From contig NZ_SJCY01000011.1 of the NCBI RefSeq assembly GCF_004354365.1, positions 1 through 64,000 of the forward strand: DNA of 64,000 bases. Reading direction: 5' to 3'. The stretch comes from Pedobacter changchengzhani. Its GTDB lineage: Bacteria; Bacteroidota; Bacteroidia; Sphingobacteriales; Sphingobacteriaceae. Of this stretch, positions 19,566-27,749 are shown piece by piece (position 1 is the first letter of the stretch; each line of letters begins with the position of its first letter). The translations under genes and the position numbers were made by a program. The notes under the pieces are model-generated. The model was not told the origin of the DNA. It worked only from the letters and a program-made list of their open reading frames with translations, and did no database searches.

Positions 19566-20291
19566 ATGAAGTATTTAATATTTAGTATCATATTTGCTAT
19601 TGGAATTATATTCAATTCACAAGCACAGGACACAAGCAATGTGGCGATAGTCTGCTATAACGGTCGCTCAGTTATATTTCCTAGTAGTTGGCTAGATAGA
19701 AAAACCAATGCCAAGGCAACAGCAGCCGACAAAGATAAATTTCAAAAGGATACTGTTGCGTTAAAAACCGCATTTAATAAATATCCCATTAGCGTATTAA
19801 ATGATGCATTAAAAACTGTTTACATCACAGGAAAATTGCGTTTTAACCGGCAAAATTTTTTAGGCACAAATTCTAACAACGCAATTTATATAGGTAGCGA
19901 TGGTAATCAAGAGATAGAAAAAACATTTCACCACGAGTTTTCAAGTATTCTTTTAAGAAATAAAAGAGCTGTAAAATTTGAGGAAGAATGGAAAAAGTTA
20001 AGTCCTTATTTGAGATCGGGCAACAGTGCATCCGCAGTAAAAGCTGGTCTGTTTTCAACTGATTTTGATTTAGTTCTTTGCGAGCAGGGTTATTTAACAC
20101 CCTATTCCTTATCTAATTTTGAGAACGATTTCAATATGTATGCAGAAAATATTTTTGCTGGAGGAAAAGAATTCTGGAAAATAGTGGACAAATACCCGAA
20201 AGTACAAGCAAAAGTAAAATTAATCGCAACTTTTTATCAGACTGTTTGGGGCGGTTATACAGAAGACTTATTAAGAGCCTTAGCTGATTGA
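19566..20291 (+). CDS. Secreted protein resembling putative zinc metallopeptidases, second His missing
   Basis: The 241-residue protein has a signal peptide (about residues 1-20, cleavage after NSQA). FHHEFSSILL near residues 120-129 looks like the HExxH helix of the Bacteroidota putative zinc peptidases (Peptidase_Mx1-like), but the second His is Ser. A later FENDFNMYAENIF segment followed by KVKLIATFYQ fits the same family's downstream region. It may be a catalytically dead relative, or a different family altogether. It lies alone on the forward strand inside the accessory island, between two toxin-antitoxin pairs. Confidence 0.55.
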   Translation: MKYLIFSIIFAIGIIFNSQAQDTSNVAIVCYNGRSVIFPSSWLDRKTNAKATAADKDKFQKDTVALKTAFNKYPISVLNDALKTVYITGKLRFNRQNFLGTNSNNAIYIGSDGNQEIEKTFHHEFSSILLRNKRAVKFEEEWKKLSPYLRSGNSASAVKAGLFSTDFDLVLCEQGYLTPYSLSNFENDFNMYAENIFAGGKEFWKIVDKYPKVQAKVKLIATFYQTVWGGYTEDLLRALAD

Positions 20292-20635
20292 TGGTGATTT
20301 TTAGAAATTGAGTTAGGCTGGCTCTAATTGGCTTATGTTCGGTTTAATCTTAACTGGCTTTTTTAGGATTTGCGTTTGTTTAATGGTATTTTCACTCGTG
20401 ATGTGACCTTTCGTAAACTCTCCCGTCGATCGCACATCAATTATTGGATATGCGTTAAATTTTGAAAGTAAAAGTTTACAGAAATGATTTGTTTTTTCAC
20501 CAAGTTTATATAATGCTATAAGGGTAGATTTATTATGGGGATGGTGGAAGGGTTTTATCGAAGGACGATTAGGATTTATTGAAAAGTTAGTGGTATTGGT
20601 ACCAAACTAAAAACTTCACTCAGTTGGCCTCGATA
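20292..20635. other. Intergenic region holding the duplicated mnmH 5' end
   Basis: Apart from the mnmH-derived stretch at 20388-20575, the 344-bp gap shows no coding potential. The far end (20576-20635) leads into the stop of the higA-like gene. Confidence 0.6.
20388..20575 (-). pseudogene. Broken second copy of the mnmH 5' end and upstream region
   Basis: This stretch aligns over about 185 bp with 17493-17690. From GTG at 20500 it reads [23 protein letters not shown], against [19 protein letters not shown] in mnmH. One base is lost (CCAATAA for CCCAATAA); beyond it the frame continues as IIDVRSTGEFTKGHI, clearly the rhodanese start. The upstream part, with TTTATTATGGGGATGGTGGA, also matches the mnmH leader. 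The copy is in the same orientation as mnmH and about 2.9 kb away. Confidence 0.85.
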
Positions 20636-20947
20636 CTAGCCAACATTAATATTTAAGTTTGGAAGTTCAACTTGTATTTTTACTTTTGCTTTTAATGCTT
20701 TAAAAACTCTTAATAATGTAGCCATTGTAGCGTTACTTGCGTTATTTTCAAGTCTTGAGATTTGTGCTTTCTGAACGCCAATTAATTTACCCAATTCCTC
20801 TTGTGTTAAATTACGTTGTTGCCGTGTTTGCTTAATCGCTTTTCCAATTAAGTCCATTTGAAGTTCATACTCGAACAAATCTCGGTCAGTGGTACCAATT
20901 TTACCTATTAATTTGTCTTGTACTTGGTCTAATGTATATGTTTTCAT
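20636..20947 (-). CDS. XRE-family antitoxin, HigA-like
   Basis: The 103-residue protein has one HTH domain at about residues 34-88 (LIGKAIKQTRQQRNLTQEEL, then VQKAQISRLENNASNATMAT), preceded by a short helical region. This is the HigA-type arrangement for antitoxins of RelE-fold phage Gp49-like toxins. The ATG overlaps the upstream toxin stop by 4 nt, as usual in higBA order. The HTH presumably represses the operon by binding the inverted repeat at 21322-21345. Confidence 0.85.
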   Translation of the reverse strand: MKTYTLDQVQDKLIGKIGTTDRDLFEYELQMDLIGKAIKQTRQQRNLTQEELGKLIGVQKAQISRLENNASNATMATLLRVFKALKAKVKIQVELPNLNINVG

Positions 20948-21291
20948 CTCTTTAATTTCTTTTCTTCAAAATATTTTGTTCGAATTTGAGTTGCTTTTTG
21001 AATCTCGTTATCGGGTACTTTGCTTCGTTTTTTTATAAAGCCGTGGGTAGATATAACCAATGTTTCAGTTGAAGAAGTTTTATCCCAAAAAGCGAGAAGT
21101 CGATACTGCAAGCCTTGATATAAAGTTCTGAACTCCCAAACGTCATTATTAAGTTTCTTGAAAAGCTCTGGGTCAGTTTCTATTTGGGCTTTACGGATGT
21201 TATAAAGTATCTTTTCGTAATGTTTTCGTTCTAATCCTTTTAAAAATTCAAACGCTTCTTCTAGAAATATGATTTCAAATCGTTTGTCCAT
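20944..21291 (-). CDS. RelE-fold toxin, HigB/phage Gp49-like
   Basis: The 115-residue basic protein shows the Gp49-like/HigB pattern: FLEEAFEFLKGLERKHYEKI, then LNNDVWEFRTLYQGLQYRLLAFWD and LVISTHGFIKKRSKVPDNEI. Proteins of this family are ribosome-dependent mRNA interferases held in check by the XRE partner encoded next to them. The gene is first in the operon and overlaps the antitoxin by 4 nt. The HGFxKK and RLLAFWD blocks are the best conserved family signatures, so the call is firm at the family level. Confidence 0.87.
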   Translation of the reverse strand: MDKRFEIIFLEEAFEFLKGLERKHYEKILYNIRKAQIETDPELFKKLNNDVWEFRTLYQGLQYRLLAFWDKTSSTETLVISTHGFIKKRSKVPDNEIQKATQIRTKYFEEKKLKR

Positions 21292-21321
21292 TTTTAATCC
21301 TGAGAGAAAACAAAGATAACA

Positions 21322-21345
21322 AAAGTTTCATTAAAACGAAACTTT
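21322..21345. promoter_or_regulatory. Inverted repeat, likely higBA operator
   Basis: AAAGTTTC (21322-21329) and GAAACTTT (21338-21345) are perfect complements around an 8-bp spacer, 31 bp upstream of the toxin ATG. Confidence 0.5.
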
Positions 21346-21378
21346 AAACCAACTAATTTATTACCTTCATGTCCATAA

Positions 21379-21621
21379 CTATTCAGATACCGTTGGTAAC
21401 AGTATTTGTTCTATCTTTTGCTTAAGTAAAGCTCTTGTTGGCTCGAATAACTCTTTGAGCGCTACTTTAGATTCAAGCTCTTGGTTTAAAAGTCCCTTGT
21501 TTATTATTGGTAATTGAAATGCCTTTATATAGATTTCTGTATCATTTGCCAAACTATCTTTTACAATTATTTGTATTAAATTCTTTTGATCGCTTTTTAT
21601 CTTCTCAGAATTAAAGACCAC
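21379..21621 (-). CDS. Hypothetical short protein
   Basis: This is an 80-residue frame whose only start candidate is a GTG, because a stop lies two codons upstream and no ATG occurs in it. The sequence has a mixed, protein-like composition (QIIVKDSLANDTEIYIKAF, then ELFEPTRALLKQKIEQI) and a likely C-terminal helix. It lies between the HigBA pair and the HNH gene on the same strand. It could be a real small gene, or the end of a truncated one. I do not recognise it. Confidence 0.3.
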   Translation of the reverse strand: MVFNSEKIKSDQKNLIQIIVKDSLANDTEIYIKAFQLPIINKGLLNQELESKVALKELFEPTRALLKQKIEQILLPTVSE

Positions 21622-21693
21622 TATTTATCAATAATATCAATTTTTTTGTTAAATTTCTGTTCAATCGCTTTGTATCCAATTATTTAAAAACTG

Positions 21694-22737
21694 TTAGATG
21701 GTCAATCCAAATTCTTCAGATATATCTTTAGTTAGCTTAGAAAATATCCTTTTATGGAAATGATCAGGATGCATGTAATTTCCCATCACCAATTCTTTTA
21801 TTTCGCTTTCTGATGCAAACACATTAACTCCTCCAACTACAAAAGAGGTAAAAAGACTCTCAACAGTAGAGTTATTATAAAAATAAGCCTTTTTTATTAT
21901 ATCGTGAGCTAGGTCTTTATGAAACTTATACCGATCATTTAATGCCAAAGATTTAATACTTCCAAGCGCCTTCTTTTTTTCTGCTCGATTAGCTCCTAAT
22001 TTTGGACGAAGTAAAAGTTCAAAATCAGCCCCATTCACCAAAAAATCAACGGCACCCACATTTGTTCTAAATTGATATGCTCCATCCATACTGTCAACAA
22101 AGGGATGAAGATGAGAAGATATTGAGAAAAGCGTAGTTCCTTTGACACCCGTGGAATTACAAACTGGGCAAGATGGAACGAGGTTGTAAAAGGACAATGC
22201 TAAGTAAGGATGCCTAGACTTATCTAGAAAATGATCAAATTGAGGTCTAGTCTTAGTTCTTTTATTTTTAATTGTAAATGTGAAATAGGAATTACAGTAA
22301 GAACACGTATTCATACTTAGTCTTTTCGCATGTCTGTAAGCTAAAGCACCATCATGACGAGAAGAAAACGAACTATTATTAAAATCATAATTAAATATGA
22401 GTCTGATTTCATCTTTTGCCCACTTAGTGATATATTGTTTTCTTTTTGCTATACTCAAGATAACTCCATTAACAGTTATTATTGGATTTGCCAGATCATA
22501 ATTCGTTTTTGCTGCCACCAACAATGGGCTTATTTGTAAAGCATGAAACTCTAATCTTTCAGGTCTGCCCTTTATAATCTCTGGCAAATTATTGTGCAAA
22601 TATGCCATCACTGGAGATATCTCATCTAAAGGCCGGGCACTGAGTTTATTTAATATATCAAATTCACGATGGATTTCCCGATAAAAGAGTTTAGCCATTT
22701 CATCAAGATCTAATAAGCTATGTTGACATCTGATCAT
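21694..22737 (-). CDS. HNH endonuclease, PtuB-like partner of the adjacent ATPase
   Basis: The 347-residue protein has an HNH nuclease core in its middle: CSYC at 145-148, RPQFDHFLDKSRHPYLALSF with Asp168-His169, Asn185 in FYNLVPSC, and CPVC at 190-193, so two Cys pairs hold a structural zinc. Its ATG overlaps the stop of the upstream ATPase gene by 4 nt, so the two are translationally coupled. An ATPase plus an HNH nuclease in this order is the plan of Septu (PtuA-PtuB) and of the effector pair in retron Ec78. I infer an anti-phage role; no reverse transcriptase is present. Confidence 0.78.
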   Translation of the reverse strand: MIRCQHSLLDLDEMAKLFYREIHREFDILNKLSARPLDEISPVMAYLHNNLPEIIKGRPERLEFHALQISPLLVAAKTNYDLANPIITVNGVILSIAKRKQYITKWAKDEIRLIFNYDFNNSSFSSRHDGALAYRHAKRLSMNTCSYCNSYFTFTIKNKRTKTRPQFDHFLDKSRHPYLALSFYNLVPSCPVCNSTGVKGTTLFSISSHLHPFVDSMDGAYQFRTNVGAVDFLVNGADFELLLRPKLGANRAEKKKALGSIKSLALNDRYKFHKDLAHDIIKKAYFYNNSTVESLFTSFVVGGVNVFASESEIKELVMGNYMHPDHFHKRIFSKLTKDISEEFGLTI

Positions 22738-24602
22738 TTTAAGCCCCTTTTCCTTCTATTCTTTAATTTTAACTTTTGTATCTCATCCATTCGCTTTTGT
22801 AAGGCAATTAATTCTTCCTCTAATCCAAACTTTTCAAACCACATGTCTTGTAACTTTCTACGGAGAACAGGTTCACCAATTATATCAATAGTCTTTTTAT
22901 AAGCATCATTTGGATAAAATGAATCTTCATTTCTTAAAAATTTAATAATATTGTCGAGTTTGTTTTTTGCAAATTCTCCAATCAAAATTCCATCAAGATA
23001 AAAAGAGTCTGAAAAAAGACTATGAATATTTGCTGCAAAGGTCTCTTCACGATTATTATTTTTCGAATGGAAAATTGAAACATCTTTTTCTTTCTTTTCG
23101 ATAAAGAGCACATGAGATTTTGGAAGATCTGAAGATAGAAACGGTGTATTAGCAGTATAGATCAATTGAATATTTTTATCACTAAATAAATTGCTAAGAT
23201 AATTTAGGGATTCATTGAAAAATTTTCTTTGCCACTCTGGATGATAACAAGCATCTCCCTCATCAATCATGATGACTAGATTATCTTTAAGATCATGATG
23301 CCCATGAAACTTGACTTGATAAAACCTCGACATAAATGAGAGATAAGATTGCTCACCTGTGCTTAGAGACCGCCACTTAAAGTTAAAAAATGAGCCAATG
23401 CCCTTGACCTTTAAATAGAACGCCCGGAACTTCGAAAAAACCACATCTGATTTATCATTTAATGGGATAGTAAATGACGTGCTACCTTCACCTATCCTGA
23501 TCGTTCCTTTTGCTATTAGATCTTTAAAGAACTCGTAAAATTCTTTGACCAAAAAAGATAGCTCCTTATACCTTGAAACACTAACTTCCATGTTCTCGTA
23601 TTCAAAACGATAGTCTGCCATTCCTGAAAAAAAACGCAGAATGTATTCTTGAACATTTTCATTTTTCTTGTAAGGAACTGAATAATTAGTCGGATTATTT
23701 ACGGAATATTTTTTATCATCTATTAGAAAATTAACCAAGATCGCGAATAACAGGTTATTTAAAAAGCCTTCCTTTGGATTATGCCAAGTATTTGCACTTG
23801 TCAAATCATCTAATAAGGTTTCAACTGCCTTTTGGCTCCGATTATTTTCAAAAAAAATCCTTTCGTTAATATTTATTTCAATGGTAAGTTCTTTGGGTTT
23901 TGAAAATGGGAGTTGAAGCCCTTCCATACCTAGAAGCTGTATAGCACGGGCTACTTCATCTAGATTTAAATTTTCAAGATCGCTGGTTTGAGATAAGAGT
24001 TCTAATCTTGCGCTTTCCGTATACCTCTCTTCAAAAATTCTTTTTCGCCCCTTAAGTAGTAAAGAAGCTGTAGAAATATTAATCAATCCTCCCCAATCGA
24101 CCATATCTTCGTTTAATTCAAGAAAATATGAATAATTTATATAATCTACATCCGATAGCTTAGATTCAAACCTAAGAGATGTGTTTCCACCATAGCCCTC
24201 TTTAGAAAACAACTTTGTTTCATCAAATACTTTAATTTCCATACCATCTGGAATAACGACACGGAAAGATTCAACTTCGCTTTCCTTTTCCTTAAACGAA
24301 TAGCAAAATAAATCATACATTAAACCAGCTTGCAGACCTTCTGGGAGGTTTGATTTAATATATTTTAGGATACTGGACTTACCAGCACCGTTCTTTCCAA
24401 TTATTGCTGTGACATTCGAAACATTTTTTTTATCAAAAAAATCTGGGATAAAATTGGGGTTAACGGATATTTTTAATAAGAAGTCTCCTTGTTGATTTTT
24501 ATTTTCCAATTCAACCATCTCAAAAACAAATCTTGCTGAAAGATTAATTCCTGCCTGACTTAGATATCCAGAATTTTTAACCCATATATAATGTAGTTCC
24601 AT
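22734..24602 (-). CDS. AAA/ABC-type ATPase, PtuA-like
   Basis: The 622-residue protein is a SMC/OLD-like ABC ATPase: Walker A GKNGAGKSS at 69-77, a long insert of about 340 residues, the ABC signature SLSTGEQSY at 412-420, Walker B LVIMIDEGD at 442-450, and a switch-like YTANTPFLSSDLP near 482-494. It ends in a basic coiled-coil tail (KLKNRRKRGLK). No TOPRIM nuclease domain is seen, in contrast to OLD proteins. The nuclease is supplied by the coupled downstream HNH gene, as in Septu. The start MELHYIWVKNSGYL resembles the beta-strand opening of defence-associated AAA ATPases. Confidence 0.8.
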   Translation of the reverse strand: MELHYIWVKNSGYLSQAGINLSARFVFEMVELENKNQQGDFLLKISVNPNFIPDFFDKKNVSNVTAIIGKNGAGKSSILKYIKSNLPEGLQAGLMYDLFCYSFKEKESEVESFRVVIPDGMEIKVFDETKLFSKEGYGGNTSLRFESKLSDVDYINYSYFLELNEDMVDWGGLINISTASLLLKGRKRIFEERYTESARLELLSQTSDLENLNLDEVARAIQLLGMEGLQLPFSKPKELTIEININERIFFENNRSQKAVETLLDDLTSANTWHNPKEGFLNNLLFAILVNFLIDDKKYSVNNPTNYSVPYKKNENVQEYILRFFSGMADYRFEYENMEVSVSRYKELSFLVKEFYEFFKDLIAKGTIRIGEGSTSFTIPLNDKSDVVFSKFRAFYLKVKGIGSFFNFKWRSLSTGEQSYLSFMSRFYQVKFHGHHDLKDNLVIMIDEGDACYHPEWQRKFFNESLNYLSNLFSDKNIQLIYTANTPFLSSDLPKSHVLFIEKKEKDVSIFHSKNNNREETFAANIHSLFSDSFYLDGILIGEFAKNKLDNIIKFLRNEDSFYPNDAYKKTIDIIGEPVLRRKLQDMWFEKFGLEEELIALQKRMDEIQKLKLKNRRKRGLK

Positions 24603-24931
24603 TGAGGGAAGTTAATTTTTTACAAAGATGATTGATTTTGATAAACATTCCAATTAAAGGAAGGCTTTTTCCTTTCTGTGGCGCTTTGGGTTCAGTGTTT
24701 TTGATTTTTTTGGTTTTTTTTTATTAATTTAGGTTTCCTACGCCAATCTCTCAACAAATTAACCACACCGGTATTTTCCATGTTTTTTTTGCCATCTGTC
24801 TGATTTAACATTATTGAATATCCTAAAAGAACTAAATTGTCAAGAAGGATTTAAAGGAAAACAAAATTAAACATAATACCACTGTACATAAAAGATTTCG
24901 AATGCCCAATCTTATTCATCTTACGCTTCCC
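24603..24931. other. Non-coding 329-bp gap between the ATPase gene and the PPTase
   Basis: A/T-rich sequence with no coding frame and no reverse transcriptase remnant. A small hairpin AAAGGAA-GGCTTT-TTCCTTT lies near 24657-24676. It probably holds the promoter of the ATPase-HNH operon and the end of the polyketide operon. Confidence 0.5.
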
Positions 24932-25396
24932 TCAATAAACCAACGCTAAAAACCGCCCATGATGACTCACACAACCCGCACCTAATTTTTTATAATCAAA
25001 CTCGTTATTCGGCCATTCGTAAATTGAGGTTTTAATTTCAGGTAGTTGCTCGAAACAACATCCAGCAATCGTATGAATGTAATCGCTAAAAATCGAAGTT
25101 TCTGTAAAATAAATCACCTCATCAATCCGCACAAAACCTGTAATGTTATTTCCCGCAAACTCAACCCAACAAGCCAATTTAGTTGGGGCAAAATTCCGGA
25201 CGCCAGTTTTACGGTTATGGATTTTATACGCTGCTTCTTTCATGCTCCAAAAGGTCCAAACCATTTCATCGGGTTTAGCAGCAGAAAGAATGATCTCCTG
25301 CTCAGCAATCGTGAAAATTTTATTTAAATAACCCTTCCTGCGCCAATTGCTTTCCGTTTTAGCTAAGGTTAAATCGACTAAATCGTTGCCGATCAT
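24932..25396 (-). CDS. 4'-phosphopantetheinyl transferase superfamily protein
   Basis: This enzyme transfers phosphopantetheine from CoA to an acyl carrier protein. The 154-residue protein has the AcpS/Sfp signatures IGNDLVDL at residues 2-9 (Mg2+-binding Asp) and WSMKEAAYKIHNR near 50-62. It overlaps the acyl carrier protein gene by 4 nt (ATGA), so it most likely activates that ACP. It is the last gene of the polyketide operon. It differs from housekeeping AcpS in having a longer C-terminal half. Confidence 0.88.
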   Translation of the reverse strand: MIGNDLVDLTLAKTESNWRRKGYLNKIFTIAEQEIILSAAKPDEMVWTFWSMKEAAYKIHNRKTGVRNFAPTKLACWVEFAGNNITGFVRIDEVIYFTETSIFSDYIHTIAGCCFEQLPEIKTSIYEWPNNEFDYKKLGAGCVSHHGRFLALVY

Positions 25397-25647
25397 TTAG
25401 CTTGTAGCTTCGCAGAAATTACATCTATTGATGCTTTAACAGTCAGCATTTTTTCCATGGATTCATTGTCGATGGTAATTCCAAATTCTTCTTCCACATC
25501 TAAAACAATATCAACCAAATTGGCCGAATTGATGTTCAAATCTTTGATGAAATCAGAATTTTCGTTTAAATTATCTAACGACTCAGAAGCGGGAGCGTAG
25601 GTTACAATAATGGGTTTCAGCTTGTTTATGATTTCTTCGTTAGTCAT
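25393..25647 (-). CDS. Acyl carrier protein
   Basis: The 84-residue acidic four-helix protein carries the phosphopantetheine attachment Ser41 in DLNINSANLVDIVLDVEEEF; the usual DSL is replaced by NSA, as in some specialised ACPs. It shares 1 nt with the ketosynthase stop (TAATG) and overlaps the PPTase by 4 nt. It probably shuttles the fatty acyl chain made by the cluster's ketosynthase and dehydratase to the type III polyketide synthase. It is not the housekeeping fatty-acid ACP, judging by its context. Confidence 0.9.
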   Translation of the reverse strand: MTNEEIINKLKPIIVTYAPASESLDNLNENSDFIKDLNINSANLVDIVLDVEEEFGITIDNESMEKMLTVKASIDVISAKLQAK

Positions 25648-26924
25648 TAGTCGGTATATTTTTTTAAAACAATGGCGGCGTTTAAATCGCCAAAACCAAA
25701 GCTTGCTTTAATCAAGGTATTAATTTTTTGCGACTTATAGCTTTGCGGGATTTTTTCTGTGTCAATCAGCTCGGCTATTTCGGGGTTCAAATCTTCACAA
25801 TTTACATTTGGAAAAAGGAAATCGTGCTTAATCTGTAAAACCGAAGCAACACATTCTATCGCACCAGAAGCCGTTAAACAATGGCCTGTCATACCTTTCA
25901 AAGCATTTATATATGGAAAATTTTTCCCTTTTCTATTTAAGGCAATCGTCCAGTTTTTAATTTCTGTGGCATCCATCGCAGTTGCGGTTAAGTGGCCATT
26001 AATGACATCAATTTCATCGGCGGTAACTTTCGCACATTCTAATGCTTGTGAAATACATTTCTGTACCGCAACAGAGTTCGGGGCTGTCATGGTTCCTGCA
26101 CCCCGCTGACCGCCAGAGTTTGCATAACCACCAAGCACTTCTGCATAAATTTTTGCGCCGCGGGCTTTCGCATGACTTAAAGATTCGACCACAAAAGCAC
26201 CTGCGCCACTTCCCGGTACAAAACCACTTGCGGTTGCGCTCATTGGTCGAGAACCTTGCGTTGGCGTTTCATTATTTTTATAAGTGCAAACTTTCATGCC
26301 ATCGAAACCGCCCCAAATGTAAGGGCCACTGTCGCTTGTTGCGCCTGCTAAAATGATGCTTGCTTGTCCACTTTTTATTTGTTCGTAAGCCATTAATAAA
26401 CTTTCTGTGCCGGTACAGCAAGCCGATGAATTGGTCGAAATTCGATTGCCCAATCCAATTTTTCCTGATAGATAGGCACTCACACCGCTGTTCATCGTTT
26501 GCGCAACAACTGTACTTCCTAATTTTCTAATTTCTAGTTTATCAATGGTATAAATGGCTTCTCTAAAGCGATCGATGCCCGAAGTGCCTGCGCCAAACAC
26601 CATTCCATAATCCCAATAAGGTTCGTCTGTTTCGTTTATGGTTAATCCAGCATCTTTCCAAGCATCCATTCCGGCAATTACGCCATACAAAATACCCATG
26701 CTGTTAAAACTTCGCAATTGTAATGGGGTTAAATATTGCGCGGTAATTTCTGGTGTAATTTCTGGTAAACCAGCAATCTGACAAGAGAATTTTAAATCTG
26801 CTAACAGTTGTTGATGCCGAATTCCAGAAATTCCGTTTTTTATGGCATGGAGGAAATTATCCAAACCAATACCATTTGGCGAAACCACACCCAATCCTGT
26901 AATTACAACTCTATTGTTATCCAT
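25647..26924 (-). CDS. Beta-ketoacyl-ACP synthase (FabF/KAS II-like)
   Basis: The 425-residue condensing enzyme has the Cys-His-His triad: Cys169 in SSACCTGTESL, His311 in INGHLTATAMD and His348 in GMTGHCLTASG. It opens with RVVITGLGVVSPNG as FabF proteins do. In this context it should extend an ACP-bound acyl chain to make a starter for the type III polyketide synthase. It begins a tightly packed block with the ACP and PPTase genes, and is separated from the dehydratase gene by a 392-bp non-coding stretch that is unusual inside an operon. Confidence 0.92.
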   Translation of the reverse strand: MDNNRVVITGLGVVSPNGIGLDNFLHAIKNGISGIRHQQLLADLKFSCQIAGLPEITPEITAQYLTPLQLRSFNSMGILYGVIAGMDAWKDAGLTINETDEPYWDYGMVFGAGTSGIDRFREAIYTIDKLEIRKLGSTVVAQTMNSGVSAYLSGKIGLGNRISTNSSACCTGTESLLMAYEQIKSGQASIILAGATSDSGPYIWGGFDGMKVCTYKNNETPTQGSRPMSATASGFVPGSGAGAFVVESLSHAKARGAKIYAEVLGGYANSGGQRGAGTMTAPNSVAVQKCISQALECAKVTADEIDVINGHLTATAMDATEIKNWTIALNRKGKNFPYINALKGMTGHCLTASGAIECVASVLQIKHDFLFPNVNCEDLNPEIAELIDTEKIPQSYKSQKINTLIKASFGFGDLNAAIVLKKYTD

Positions 26925-27316
26925 GCTAGCGTTTTAAACTCATATTGATGATTATACGTTCTAATTCTATTTTTACTGATGAGGGATATTATCCCGTTTC
27001 GATTGACTGGTTTAAAGCTCTCACTATTTACGCCCTGCTAAGTCTAAGCAGTGCATCTCCGTTCCGCCTAAATCCGGCCTAATAAATTTATTTATTAGCG
27101 TTTATTGTTTTTTAATTGCATTCATGAGCTCGCATAAGGTGCTCGGTTTTGGGGATGCAGTGCCCAACCCTTCGCACTAACTTTAGTACAAAAATTTTCA
27201 GCCGGTGTTTTTTGTTTCTTTTTGACATCAAAAAGAAAAGAGCCCGTCCGGCAAGGACAATAAAATACCTCATTTTTACTGCCCATAGACCATCTTTTCC
27301 TGAAATAACTATGAAA
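26925..27316. other. 392-bp non-coding insertion-like gap inside the polyketide operon
   Basis: No coding frame is credible. The sequence contains an inverted repeat TTTCTTTTT-GACATC-AAAAAGAAAA (about 27220-27244), GC-rich pieces (CTAAGTCTAAGCAG near 27040, AGCCCGTCCGGCAAGGAC at 27240-27257) and A/T-rich sequence. It differs in texture from its neighbours, where genes overlap or abut, and looks like an inserted repeat element. Confidence 0.5.
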
Positions 27317-27748
27317 CTAAACTTTCAAAAACATCCCCGCCATTTCTGCTTCACAAACTTTTTCTCCTTTTTCGTTTTGCATCAGCACTTTACACTTCAA
27401 TTTATTAAAACGAAAATAAACTTTTTCGGAAGTTACCGTTACTTTTTCGCCCGGGAAAACGGGTTTTAAAAATTCTACGTTCGATGAAGTCATCGCCACT
27501 TGGCCTACAAATTCCTCCTCAGCTAATAAATAAATGCCCAAACAAACTAAACCAATTTGTGCCATGGTTTCCGTTAGAATCACGCCCGGCGTAACCGGAT
27601 AATCTTTAAAATGACCTCGATAAAAATCCAGTTCGGGTTGGAAGGTAAAGTTCCCAACAACTCCATTTTCATCAATTTTCTCTATTTCATCAACAAAAAG
27701 AAATGGTTTTGAATAGGGTAGAAGCGATATAATTTCTTGAGCATTCAT
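27317..27748 (-). CDS. Hot-dog 3-hydroxyacyl-ACP dehydratase, FabZ-like
   Basis: The 143-residue protein has the FabZ active-site pattern YRGHFKDYPVTPGVILTETM with His46 and Glu60, and the length of a single hot-dog domain. FabZ-like enzymes dehydrate 3-hydroxyacyl-ACP. The gene starts 1 nt after the polyketide synthase stop, so it belongs to the same transcript. A ketoreductase and an enoyl reductase are not in the cluster and would have to come from primary fatty-acid synthesis. Confidence 0.88.
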   Translation of the reverse strand: MNAQEIISLLPYSKPFLFVDEIEKIDENGVVGNFTFQPELDFYRGHFKDYPVTPGVILTETMAQIGLVCLGIYLLAEEEFVGQVAMTSSNVEFLKPVFPGEKVTVTSEKVYFRFNKLKCKVLMQNEKGEKVCEAEMAGMFLKV

Positions 27749-27749
27749 T

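Noticed and set aside
21694..24931. Retron (reverse transcriptase plus ncRNA) associated with the PtuAB-like pair
   Set aside because: No reverse transcriptase frame or remnant is present on either strand around the pair, and no convincing msr-msd-like structure is seen in the gap.
24601..24936. 11-bp inverted repeat ATTGAGGGAAG/CTTCCCTCAAT flanking the 329-bp gap
   Set aside because: The arms overlap a start codon and a stop codon, no target duplication is visible, and such pairs are expected by chance at this distance in a window this size.
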